DNA of 64,000 nucleotides from Actinoplanes lutulentus (GTDB lineage: Bacteria; Actinomycetota; Actinomycetes; Mycobacteriales; Micromonosporaceae): positions 248,001 through 312,000 of the forward strand of contig NZ_QLMJ01000009.1 in NCBI RefSeq assembly GCF_003259845.1. The letters are read 5' to 3'. Numbering within the stretch: the first letter of the stretch is position 1; each line of letters opens with the position of its first letter. Both the position numbers and the translations under genes were made by a program. The notes beneath the pieces are model-generated. The model had not been told where the DNA came from and did not search any database. It worked only from the letters and a program-made list of their open reading frames with translations. Below, piece by piece: positions 41,346 to 49,556 of the stretch.

Positions 41346-43667
41346 TCACGGCAGTCGCGCTGTTTCCGCGTTGCCCCGCTGGATTCCGCCGCGTAGTGCG
41401 TTGAGCCGGTCCCGGACCGCCTCGGGTGAATCGGTGACCGGAGCCGGCTTCTCGGGGGAAGAAGCCGGGGACGACGGCGACGGCGAGGGGGCTCGCTGTG
41501 CGCGCGGCGTCCGTTTGCGCAGGCCGTTCACGGTCCGGGGAGCGGTGGCGTCGCCGGCCGGGATGTCATCCACCACGACGTACTCGATCGCGGTGGAGAC
41601 AAGTGGCCGGTCGGCCGTGATGACGGCGGTCGTCGCGGCCTCGGGCGCCGGCTCGGGCGACGACTGTGGGAGACGCCGTGGCTCGACCGCAGCGGCGATC
41701 GGGCGAGCCGCCGGACGGGGCGTGGACCCGATCGTCTGCTGCTCGGCCAGGAGCTCGGCCGGCAGCGTGATCCGTGCCGTCACACCGGTCACCGGTGACG
41801 GCGTGAGCTGGACGTCGATGCCCATCTGCAGGGCCAGCCGGCCGACCACGTAGTGACCCAGGAAACGGGCCGGGGCGGTGATGAAGTCGCCCTCGCCGCG
41901 CAGGCGCTCGTTGGCCCGCTGCATGTCGGCCGGCGACATGCCGATGCCCTGATCCATCACGGCGATGAGGTAAGTGCCACCGATCCGGCGGCCGTGGATC
42001 TCCACGTCGACATCCGGCGGGGAGAACGCCAGACCGTTTTCGATCAGCTCGGCCAGCATGTGCGCGATGCCGCTGACCCCGGTGCCGTTCACCAGCGTGT
42101 CGTCCACCCGGCGCAGGGTGACCCGGCGGTACTCCTCGACCTCGGAGACGGCGGCCCGGATCACGTCGGAGACCTGCAGCGGGTCGGAGAGCTGCCGGGG
42201 ACTGGCCGCGCCGACCAGGACCAGCAGGCTTTCCGCGTTCCGCCGCATGCGGGTGGCGAGGTGGTCGAGTTCGAAGAGGTTCGCCAGGCCGGTCGGGTTC
42301 GACTCCTCCCGTTCCAGCTTGGTGATGAAGCCGAGCTGGCGGCGGAGCAGGTTCTGGTTGCGCCGGCCCAGGTTCGCCAGGGATTCGGCGGTGGTGCGCC
42401 GCAGCGTCGCCTGCTCGGTGGCGAGCGAGTACGCCGTCGCCTGCACCCGGTCGAACGCGTCGGCCACGAGTTTGACCTCGATGCTGGCGCCCCGGGGTAC
42501 GCGTACCGACGACGGCGGGGCGGTGCTGTCACCGGTGGCGGCGCGCTGGACCGCCTCGGGCAGCTGCGTGCTGGCCAGCCGGTTCGCCTCGTTCGCCAGC
42601 ACCGACAGCGGCCGGGCGACCGAGCGGGACGCGACGGTGGCCAGCCAGACCGAGCCGGCGAGACAAACCAGGACGGCGCCGAGGAGCACGCCCATGCGTA
42701 CCGTCGCCTCGTCCTCAAGGGTGGTGGCGCGGGCCGTGATGACGGAGCCGATGTGGTGTTCCAGCTGCAGCATGTCGTCCAGCACGGTGGTCTGCGCGGA
42801 CCACCAGGACTGCGGGTTGACCTGGAGGTACTTGCCGTCGCCGGACAGCAGCGCGACCTCTTCGAAGTACGCCGCCTCCCGTGCCGCGCCGGTGTCCAGG
42901 GCGTAATCCCGGGCGGCCCGTTCGGTGCTGTTGGCGTACCGGTCGAACGCGGTCAGCGCCGCGTCCTTGGTGGAGCGCATGGTGACGAACTGGAGGAACT
43001 CGCCGCGCTTGAAACCGCTGGCGGAGAAGACACCGTTGAGGAACGCGCGCTCCTGCGCGGTGGCCTCCTTGATGTCGCCGAGTGCTTCCAGGGCGGCGGC
43101 GCCCCGGCTCAGCTCCTCGTCGCTGGTGCCGTCCAGGTCGAAGTCGAGATTGCCCAGGTCGGCGATCCGCGCGCTGTAGAAGGCGAAGGTGGCGGCCCGC
43201 TCACCGGATCCGGTGTCGGTGCCGGCGCGGACACCGGCCAGGCCGTCCAGCTGCAGCACCGCGGCGGCGGCCCGCTGTTCGACGACTCCGTCGTCCTCCA
43301 GCAGGCCCTCGACCTCGGTACGCCTCAGGTCCACCTGGTCACGGGCCGGCAGCAGCTCGGCGCGGAAGCCGTCGTTGCCGCCCAGCAGACCCGCGGTCAG
43401 GCCACGTTCGTCCTGAAGTCCCTGGATCAGCTCCTGGACGGCGAGGTCGATGGTGACGGCGCGGGCGGTGGCGGAGGCCGAGCGGTAGTTCCCGATCTCG
43501 CCGACGGCCACGATGGTGAGCAGCACCAGGGTGGTCGCGACCGGCAGGGCCAGCGTGCGGACCACGCGCCGGCGGATCGTGCCGCCGGCTCTGCGGGGGC
43601 GAGCGTGGGCCGGCGTGTCCTCGCCGTTGGGTTCGGCCAGTTCGGCGCCCTCGGCCTGGACGGACAA
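41346..43667 (-). CDS. cvnA: Conservon sensor kinase with nitrate/nitrite-sensing-like domain (CvnA type)
   Basis: 773 aa. A membrane helix at ~42-62 and another at ~327-350 flank an extracellular all-helical NIT-type domain (LQDERGLTAGLLGG). HAMP-like and helical dimerisation regions follow, then HATPase_c motifs (ELIENGLAFSP, DQGIGMSPADM). The C-terminal ~150 residues are disordered and Pro-rich. The start is a TTG at 43667, chosen for the AGAGGAG eight bases upstream; the reading from 43751 has no site and non-coding character. First gene of the conservon operon. Confidence 0.9.
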   Translation of the reverse strand: MSVQAEGAELAEPNGEDTPAHARPRRAGGTIRRRVVRTLALPVATTLVLLTIVAVGEIGNYRSASATARAVTIDLAVQELIQGLQDERGLTAGLLGGNDGFRAELLPARDQVDLRRTEVEGLLEDDGVVEQRAAAAVLQLDGLAGVRAGTDTGSGERAATFAFYSARIADLGNLDFDLDGTSDEELSRGAAALEALGDIKEATAQERAFLNGVFSASGFKRGEFLQFVTMRSTKDAALTAFDRYANSTERAARDYALDTGAAREAAYFEEVALLSGDGKYLQVNPQSWWSAQTTVLDDMLQLEHHIGSVITARATTLEDEATVRMGVLLGAVLVCLAGSVWLATVASRSVARPLSVLANEANRLASTQLPEAVQRAATGDSTAPPSSVRVPRGASIEVKLVADAFDRVQATAYSLATEQATLRRTTAESLANLGRRNQNLLRRQLGFITKLEREESNPTGLANLFELDHLATRMRRNAESLLVLVGAASPRQLSDPLQVSDVIRAAVSEVEEYRRVTLRRVDDTLVNGTGVSGIAHMLAELIENGLAFSPPDVDVEIHGRRIGGTYLIAVMDQGIGMSPADMQRANERLRGEGDFITAPARFLGHYVVGRLALQMGIDVQLTPSPVTGVTARITLPAELLAEQQTIGSTPRPAARPIAAAVEPRRLPQSSPEPAPEAATTAVITADRPLVSTAIEYVVVDDIPAGDATAPRTVNGLRKRTPRAQRAPSPSPSSPASSPEKPAPVTDSPEAVRDRLNALRGGIQRGNAETARLP

Positions 43668-43675
43668 GCGATCAG

Positions 43676-43682
43676 CTCCTCT
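43676..43682 (-). promoter_or_regulatory. Ribosome-binding site that fixes a TTG start
   Basis: AGAGGAG on the minus strand, eight bases before TTG 43667. No ATG or GTG lies at a usable distance, so it decides the unusual start of the conservon kinase gene. Confidence 0.7.
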
Positions 43683-43873
43683 GTCGGCTGCCGGCGTGGC
43701 CCCGTGACGGCCGGCATGCAGATATACGCAAAAGATGATGGAGTGGCGCACAACGAAATAGCGGTCTCCGGTAATGGGAACTGATCTTCGGAGATCGCCG
43801 GAACAGGATCTTCTCTTTGTCCTAGATGGTCAACACTGCGAGCCGAAATTTACGTCAGCGGAACCGCAAACAC

Positions 43874-44377
43874 TCATGGGAGCGCTTCCACGGCGAATTC
43901 CCGGCTCGCGTCGACCAGCCAGCCGGCCAGATGGGTCGCGAACGATGCCCTTACCAGCACCCAGAATTCCGATTCCCGGCGAAGAATGATGACCGGCGCA
44001 TGCGCCAGAGTGGTCTGCACGCAGGCGCCGACTCCGAAGACACCCGGGTGCAGATCGGTGGCGCAGCCGAGCGCGAGGAGATCCCGGACATGCGGGCCGC
44101 GCAGCGAGATCGTGGTCCGCTGTGCCGAGACATCCACGACGGACCCTTCCCAGTGGTGTTCGGTAAAACCCCCTGGAGGGCCCACCGCCAGCCACTCGTC
44201 CGGGCCCAGCCACAGAATGTCCACGTCACCGGATCGGGAACTCGTCCCCGCGGAAAGCGGCAGCGAGGAGTCCGGCTCCTTCCGGATGTTGATCTGGGTC
44301 AGGAACGGGATTTCGGCGATCGTGACCGGCCCCTCGGGGAAGCGGAAGCCGCCGAGGGGGGAGTTCTGCTCAGCCAT
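43874..44377 (-). CDS. soxG: Sarcosine oxidase gamma subunit
   Basis: 167 aa. Small GcvT-related subunit of heterotetrameric sarcosine oxidase (LWLGPDEWLAVGP, VVDVSAQRTTISLRGP). It helps hold FMN and the folate site with the alpha subunit. The ATG at 44377 overlaps the soxA stop by eight bases. Last gene of a long minus-strand operon. The ~206 bases to the conservon start hold a weak GATCT/AGATC hairpin at 43783-43796 but no clear terminator. Confidence 0.92.
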   Translation of the reverse strand: MAEQNSPLGGFRFPEGPVTIAEIPFLTQINIRKEPDSSLPLSAGTSSRSGDVDILWLGPDEWLAVGPPGGFTEHHWEGSVVDVSAQRTTISLRGPHVRDLLALGCATDLHPGVFGVGACVQTTLAHAPVIILRRESEFWVLVRASFATHLAGWLVDASREFAVEALP

Positions 44378-47126
44378 CGCGCCGGGCACCTTCCGGGTCG
44401 TAAAGCACGGAACCGGTGATCGTCACCGGCGTCGGTTCGTCGCCGAGCGTCGCCCAGATCGTCTGCCCGACCAGGTCACGGCCACCACGGACGAGGCCGA
44501 GCGCGAAGGTACGCCCCAGCGCCGCGCTGTGGTACGACGACGTCACGTGCCCCAGCGACGTCCGGTCCACGACGAGCGCGGCGCCCTCGGTCAGCAGGGT
44601 CCCGTCGTCGGAGAGCAGCCCGACCAGCTGTTTCCGGTCGGCGCGGCTGTTCTCGGCCCGGGAGAACGACCGTTTGCCGAGGAAGTCGGCCTTCTTCTTG
44701 GAGACCGCCCAGCCGAGGCCGAGGTCGTGCGGGGTGACAGTGCCGTCGGTGTCCTGCCCGATGATCGGGTAACCCTTCTCGGCGCGGAGCACGTGCATGG
44801 TCTCGGTGCCGTACGGCGTGATCCCGAGAGCGGCCAGCGTCTCCCACAGCGTCAGCGCGTCCCACCAGCTCACGTTGATCTCGTACGCCAGCTCGCCGGA
44901 GAAACTGATCCGGCAGACCCGGGCGTCGAGGCCGGCGACGGTGGCGTCGCGCCAGGTCATGAACGGAAAGCCGTCCTTGCTGACGTCCAGGCCGGGTGCG
45001 ATCCCCGCGAGCACCTCGCGGGATCGGGGGCCGACCAGCGCGACAGTGGCCCACTGCTCGGTCACCGACGTGCAGCGGACCCGCAGCTCCGGCCACTCGG
45101 TCTGCAGCCACTCCTCCATCCAGTCCAGGATCGCGGCGGCGTTGCCGGTCGTGGTGGTCACCAGGAACCGGGTGCCGGTCAGCCGGATGACGGTCCCGTC
45201 GTCGAGCACCATCCCGTCGGGGCGGCACATCACGCCGTACCGGATCGCGCCGGGCTTCAGCGTGCTGATCATGTTGGTGTAGAGCCGGTCCAGGAACTCG
45301 CCGGCGTCCGCACCCTGCACGTCGATCTTGCCGAGGGTCGAGGCGTCCATCATGGCGACGTCCTCGCGGGCGGTGCGGCATTCGCGCAGCACGGCGGTGA
45401 GCATGTCCTCGCCGTCACGGGGGTAGTACCAGGGCCGTTTCCACTGACCGACGTTCTCGAACAGCGCGCCGTTCGCCTCGTGCCACTGGTGCAGGGCGGT
45501 GACGCGTACCGGGTCGAAACGCATGCCTCGGTCACGTCCGGCGAGCGCGGCGAAACTGACCGGGACGTAGGGCGGCCGGAACGTTGTCGTGCCCAGCTCA
45601 CCGACGTCCACGCCGAGCAGCTCCGCGACCACACCGCTGGCCAGCGTGCCGGACGTTTTGCCCTGGTCGTGCGCGGTGCCCGCGGTCGTGTACCGCTTCA
45701 CATGCTCGACCGAGCGCATCCCGGTGCCGGTGGCCCGCGCGATGTCCGCGACCGTCACGTCCCGCTGCAGATCCACGAACTGCGTGCTCTCGTCACCGTC
45801 CAGCATCCAGACGGCCAGGCCCGGCGTGACCTCGCGTTCCTTGATCTTCGGAATCGCCGGTTCCACCGGCTCGAAACCCGCGGCCCGCGTCGCACTCCGG
45901 CCCGCTGCCGCGCCTTCGCTCAGACAGAGACCCAGTTGGTACGCGCCTGAGGCTGAGCCCGCGACGTGCAGTGCCTGCCGGCAGTGGCCGTCCGGGCGGA
46001 AAGCGGCCAGCGCGTCGTCGTAGACGAGCCGCCCACCGGCCTGGCTGTACAGCGCACCGACCGGGTTCCAGCCACCGGAGACGAGCAGCAGATCGGCGTC
46101 GACGTGGCGTTCGGTACCGTCCGGTCCGCGCAGCGTCACGCCGGTGACGTGGTCGTCCCCGCTCACGCCGGCCACCGCCCAGCCGGGAAGAGTCTCGATG
46201 CCGAGTTCCGCCCATCCCGCTGAGCCGCCGGGACGCAGGTCGGCGATCGCGGCGACCTCGACACCGGCCGCGTGCAGGTCACGGGCCGCCGCGTACGCGC
46301 TGTCGTTGCCGGTCAGCACGACCGCTCGATTGCCGGGCCGGACTCCGTACCGGCGCAGGTAGGTGCGTGCCGCGCCGGCCAGCATGACGCCCGGCAGGTC
46401 GTTGCCGGAGAAGGCGAGCGAGCGTTCGTGCGCGCCGGTGGCGAGCACGACCTGGCCGGCGCGGATGCGCCAGATGCGCTCCCGGGAGAGGTGCGCGGGC
46501 GCCTGCGCACCGAGATGGCCGGTACGCCGCTCGACGGCGATCACGTGGTTGTCGTCGTAGTAGCCGAACGCGGTGGTCCGGGTCAGCACCCGCACCTCGG
46601 GCGCGGCCCGCAGACCGGCGGTGACCCGCTCGACCCAGTCGAGCTGCTCACCGGTACCGAGAAGGCTGCCACCCAGCCGGGGCTGGTCGTCGACCACGAT
46701 GGTCCGCGCGCCGGAGGCTGCGGCCACCGACGCGGCGGCCAGCCCGGCCGGCCCGGCACCGATCACCAGGACGTCGCAGTGCGCGTGCGTGGCGTCGTAC
46801 CGGGCCGGGTCGGGCCGGTCGGCGAGCCGTCCCCGGCCGCGCAGGCCCCGGGCCACGAGACCGTCGTAGAGCTCGATCGTGGTGGCCGGCAGCATCGGCT
46901 CCGGGAACGGCTCCTCGATCTGGACGAGCGCGTTCGGTTCCTCCACCCCGGCGGCGAAGATCCCTCGCGGCCGGCCCAGCCGGATGCTGGTCGCGACCTG
47001 GCGGACGCCGCTGGCCAGCAGCGCCGACGCGAGGGTGTCGCCCTGGAAACCCTGGTACTCGACGCCGTCGAACAAGAAACGCAGCGGACGGTCACGGTCG
47101 ACGAGCCCGCCGTGGCCGGCCCTCAC
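44370..47126 (-). CDS. soxA: Sarcosine oxidase alpha subunit
   Basis: 918 aa. Order: N-terminal 2Fe-2S-ferredoxin-like region (FQGDTLASALLASGV), dinucleotide-binding domain (VLVIGAGPAGLAAASVA), second nucleotide motif (NRAVVLTGNDSAYAA), and a C-terminal aminomethyltransferase/folate domain (SLRAEKGY-like VLRAEKGYPIIGQD). It passes the methyl-derived C1 unit to tetrahydrofolate as 5,10-methylene-THF. GTG at 47126 overlaps the soxD stop (GTGA); a longer frame would run through soxD. Length is normal for SoxA. Confidence 0.94.
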   Translation of the reverse strand: MRAGHGGLVDRDRPLRFLFDGVEYQGFQGDTLASALLASGVRQVATSIRLGRPRGIFAAGVEEPNALVQIEEPFPEPMLPATTIELYDGLVARGLRGRGRLADRPDPARYDATHAHCDVLVIGAGPAGLAAASVAAASGARTIVVDDQPRLGGSLLGTGEQLDWVERVTAGLRAAPEVRVLTRTTAFGYYDDNHVIAVERRTGHLGAQAPAHLSRERIWRIRAGQVVLATGAHERSLAFSGNDLPGVMLAGAARTYLRRYGVRPGNRAVVLTGNDSAYAAARDLHAAGVEVAAIADLRPGGSAGWAELGIETLPGWAVAGVSGDDHVTGVTLRGPDGTERHVDADLLLVSGGWNPVGALYSQAGGRLVYDDALAAFRPDGHCRQALHVAGSASGAYQLGLCLSEGAAAGRSATRAAGFEPVEPAIPKIKEREVTPGLAVWMLDGDESTQFVDLQRDVTVADIARATGTGMRSVEHVKRYTTAGTAHDQGKTSGTLASGVVAELLGVDVGELGTTTFRPPYVPVSFAALAGRDRGMRFDPVRVTALHQWHEANGALFENVGQWKRPWYYPRDGEDMLTAVLRECRTAREDVAMMDASTLGKIDVQGADAGEFLDRLYTNMISTLKPGAIRYGVMCRPDGMVLDDGTVIRLTGTRFLVTTTTGNAAAILDWMEEWLQTEWPELRVRCTSVTEQWATVALVGPRSREVLAGIAPGLDVSKDGFPFMTWRDATVAGLDARVCRISFSGELAYEINVSWWDALTLWETLAALGITPYGTETMHVLRAEKGYPIIGQDTDGTVTPHDLGLGWAVSKKKADFLGKRSFSRAENSRADRKQLVGLLSDDGTLLTEGAALVVDRTSLGHVTSSYHSAALGRTFALGLVRGGRDLVGQTIWATLGDEPTPVTITGSVLYDPEGARRDG

Positions 47127-47365
47127 GCGTGGATCTCGTTCGTCACGGTGTCGCGGACCAGGTTGAACCAGCGCCGGCAGCCGGCGGTGTGACACCAGCG
47201 CTCCCGGAACGCGCCCTTCGGGTTGTCCCGGAAGAACAGGTACTTCGCCCACTGTTCGTCGGACAGCGTGCTCGGGTCGCTGGGATAGGCCACCCCGGCC
47301 TGCCCGCCGTAGTGGAACTCGGACTCGTCGCGGCGCCCGCACCACGGGCAGGGGATGAGCATCAT
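47123..47365 (-). CDS. soxD: Sarcosine oxidase delta subunit
   Basis: 80 aa. Zinc-binding small subunit with CPWCG near the start and CHTAGC with RRWFN further on, plus the conserved FFRDNPKG. Too small to be obvious by length, but its place between soxB and soxA and its residues are diagnostic. Start is ATG 47365 or the adjacent ATG 47362, after AGGGA. Confidence 0.93.
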   Translation of the reverse strand: MMLIPCPWCGRRDESEFHYGGQAGVAYPSDPSTLSDEQWAKYLFFRDNPKGAFRERWCHTAGCRRWFNLVRDTVTNEIHA

Positions 47366-47382
47366 TTTTCTGTCCCTATGAA

Positions 47383-48609
47383 TCAGTGGGCGACCGCGGC
47401 GGCGCCGTGTTCGTCGACGAGCGCACCGGTGACGAACCGCTCCAGGCTGAACGGTGCGTTCAGCGGATGCGGCGCGTCGTGCGCGATGGTGTGCGCGTAA
47501 CACCAGCCCACACCGGGGGTGGCCTTGAATCCGCCGGTGCCCCACCCGCAGTTGAGGTAGAGCCCGTCCACCCCGGAGAGCCCGACGATCGGGGAGGCGT
47601 CCGGGGTGACGTCCACGATGCCGCCCCAGGTACGCAGGACGTGGGCGCGGGCGAAGACCGGGAACAGCTCCAGAGCCGCCGACATCTGTCGTTCGATGAT
47701 GTGGAAGGCGCCGCGCTGGCCGTACCCGTTCCAGGTGTCGATGCCGGCGCCCATCACGAGTTCGCCCTTGTGCGCCTGGCTGACGTACACGTGCACGGCG
47801 TTCGACATCACGACGGTCGGGTGGACCGGTTCGAGCAGCTCGGAGACGAGCGCCTGCAGCGGATGGCTCTGCAGGGGCAGCTCGACGCCGGCCATCTTCG
47901 CCACCACCGAGGTGTGGCCGGCCGCGCTGAGCGCGACCCGGCCGGCCCCGATGGTCCCCTGGGTGGTGTGCACCCCGGTGACCCGGCCGCCTGAGATCTG
48001 GAGGCCGGTCACTTCGCAGTTCTGGATCAGGTCCACGCCGAGGGCGTCCGCCGCCCGGGCGTAACCCCAGGCCACGTAGTCGTGCTTCGCGATGCCCGCG
48101 CGCGGCTGGTATGTCGCGCCGTGCACCGGGTACCGCACGTCCGGCGAGATGTTGATGATCGGGCAGATCTCCTTGACCTGCTCGGGGCCGAGCCACTCGG
48201 CGTCGACCCCGTTGAGCCGGTTCGCGTGCACCCGCCGGACGCTGTCCCGCACGTCCTGCAGGCTGTGCGCCAGGTTGAGCACGCCCCGCTGGCTGAACAG
48301 GATCGGGTACTCGAGTTCCTCCTCGAGTCCCTCCCACAGCTTCAGGGCGTGCTCGTAGATCCCGGCGCTCTCGTCCCACAGGTAGTTGGACCTGATGATC
48401 GTGGTGTTGCGGGCCATGTTGCCGCCGGCGAGCCAGCCGCGTTCCAGCACCGCCACGTTCGTGATCCCGTGGTTCTTGGCGAGGTAGTAAGCGGTGGCGA
48501 GGCCGTGCCCGCCGCCTCCGACGATGATGACGTCGTAGGCGGCTTTGGGCTCCGGGTTACGCCACAGCTGTTCGGGGTGCTCGGGTAGATCCGTTACTGG
48601 GCCAGCCAC
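47383..48609 (-). CDS. soxB: Sarcosine oxidase beta subunit
   Basis: 408 aa. FAD-binding GGGGHGLATAYYLA after VIIVG, the LERGWLAGGNMARNTT segment and the C-terminal NCGWGTGGFKATPG are hallmark sequences of SoxB, which holds the sarcosine-oxidising flavin. Reaction: sarcosine + O2 + THF to glycine + H2O2 + methylene-THF. GTG start overlapping the binding-protein stop by 16 bases. Confidence 0.95.
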   Translation of the reverse strand: MAGPVTDLPEHPEQLWRNPEPKAAYDVIIVGGGGHGLATAYYLAKNHGITNVAVLERGWLAGGNMARNTTIIRSNYLWDESAGIYEHALKLWEGLEEELEYPILFSQRGVLNLAHSLQDVRDSVRRVHANRLNGVDAEWLGPEQVKEICPIINISPDVRYPVHGATYQPRAGIAKHDYVAWGYARAADALGVDLIQNCEVTGLQISGGRVTGVHTTQGTIGAGRVALSAAGHTSVVAKMAGVELPLQSHPLQALVSELLEPVHPTVVMSNAVHVYVSQAHKGELVMGAGIDTWNGYGQRGAFHIIERQMSAALELFPVFARAHVLRTWGGIVDVTPDASPIVGLSGVDGLYLNCGWGTGGFKATPGVGWCYAHTIAHDAPHPLNAPFSLERFVTGALVDEHGAAAVAH

Positions 48610-49556
48610 GCCTTCACCTTGTCAGGGTTGGCCTCGACCCACTTCTTGGCGGCGTCGGCCGCGCTCATCTTGTCCTCGGCGATGTACTTGGCGACGACGT
48701 TCTGGTCGTCGTTGGTCCAGTTGAACGCCTTGACCAGCTTGTACGCCGGGCCGTTCGCGTCGGCGAACTTCTTGCTGACGATCTTGTCGAGGTCGTACTC
48801 GGGGTAGTCACAAGCGATCTTCGCGGCGTCGGCGTCGCAGCCGGCCGTGTACGCCGGAAGGTTCACCTTCGCGAGCTTGAGCTCGGCCAGGAACCACTGC
48901 GGCTCGTAGAAGTACCCGATGACCGGGGTCTTCTTCGCCTCGGACTGGCGGAACGCGGTGATCAGCGCGGTCTCGCTGCCGGCGTAGACCACCTTGTAGT
49001 CCAGTTTCAGGTTCTTGACCAGGGCCTCGTCGTTGGTGACGAACGACGGGTCGCCGTCGAGCAGCTGGCCCTTGTCACCGGACTCGGAGGTCTTGAACAT
49101 CGAGGCGTACTTGTTGAGGTTGTTCCAGTCGGTGATGTCCGGGTACTTCTCGGCCATCCACGGCGCGACGTACCAGCCGATGATGCCCTTGTTGCCGGTC
49201 GAGCCGGCGGCGACGGCGGTCTTCTGCTCGTCGATGTACTTCTTCTTGAGGTCGTCGTGACCCCAGTTCTCCACGACCGCGTCCACCTCGCCGGTGCCGA
49301 AGCCCTGCCAGGCGATCTCTTCCTTGAGGTCCTTCTTGGTCACCGTGCAGCCGAGGTCCTTCTCCGCGACGTACGCGATGACGGCGGCGGTCGCCTCATA
49401 ACCGACCCACGGGTTGATGGCCAGGTTGAAGGTGCCGCAGTTCGCGGCGGCGGCCGACGATCCGGTGCTGCCGGTGTCGCCGATCTTCTCCCCGCCGCAC
49501 CCGGTCAGGGCCAGTGCCGTGACGGCGGCAGTCGCTACGAGTCGCTGCAATCTCAT
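48594..49556 (-). CDS. Glycine-betaine/choline ABC binding lipoprotein
   Basis: 320 aa. Signal sequence with lipobox LTGC, then the OpuAC-type domain: LAINPWVGYEA, VVENWGHDD, GIIGWYVAPWM, FYEPQWF, with the aromatic residues expected to cage a trimethylammonium group. Its ATG shares one base with the permease stop (TAATG). Ligand is most likely choline and/or glycine betaine because the operon degrades both. Close paralogue of the protein at 38942-39898. Confidence 0.93.
   Translation of the reverse strand: MRLQRLVATAAVTALALTGCGGEKIGDTGSTGSSAAAANCGTFNLAINPWVGYEATAAVIAYVAEKDLGCTVTKKDLKEEIAWQGFGTGEVDAVVENWGHDDLKKKYIDEQKTAVAAGSTGNKGIIGWYVAPWMAEKYPDITDWNNLNKYASMFKTSESGDKGQLLDGDPSFVTNDEALVKNLKLDYKVVYAGSETALITAFRQSEAKKTPVIGYFYEPQWFLAELKLAKVNLPAYTAGCDADAAKIACDYPEYDLDKIVSKKFADANGPAYKLVKAFNWTNDDQNVVAKYIAEDKMSAADAAKKWVEANPDKVKAWLAQ

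Noticed and set aside
38942..43667. Conservon as part of the CHAT/NACHT locus
   Set aside because: Two unrelated secreted-protein genes and a hairpin separate them, and conservons are widespread independent units.
43668..43873. Promoter with TTGACC at the 5' side of the conservon
   Set aside because: A TTGACC exists on the minus strand but no acceptable -10 follows at 16-18 bases; I could not support a promoter call.
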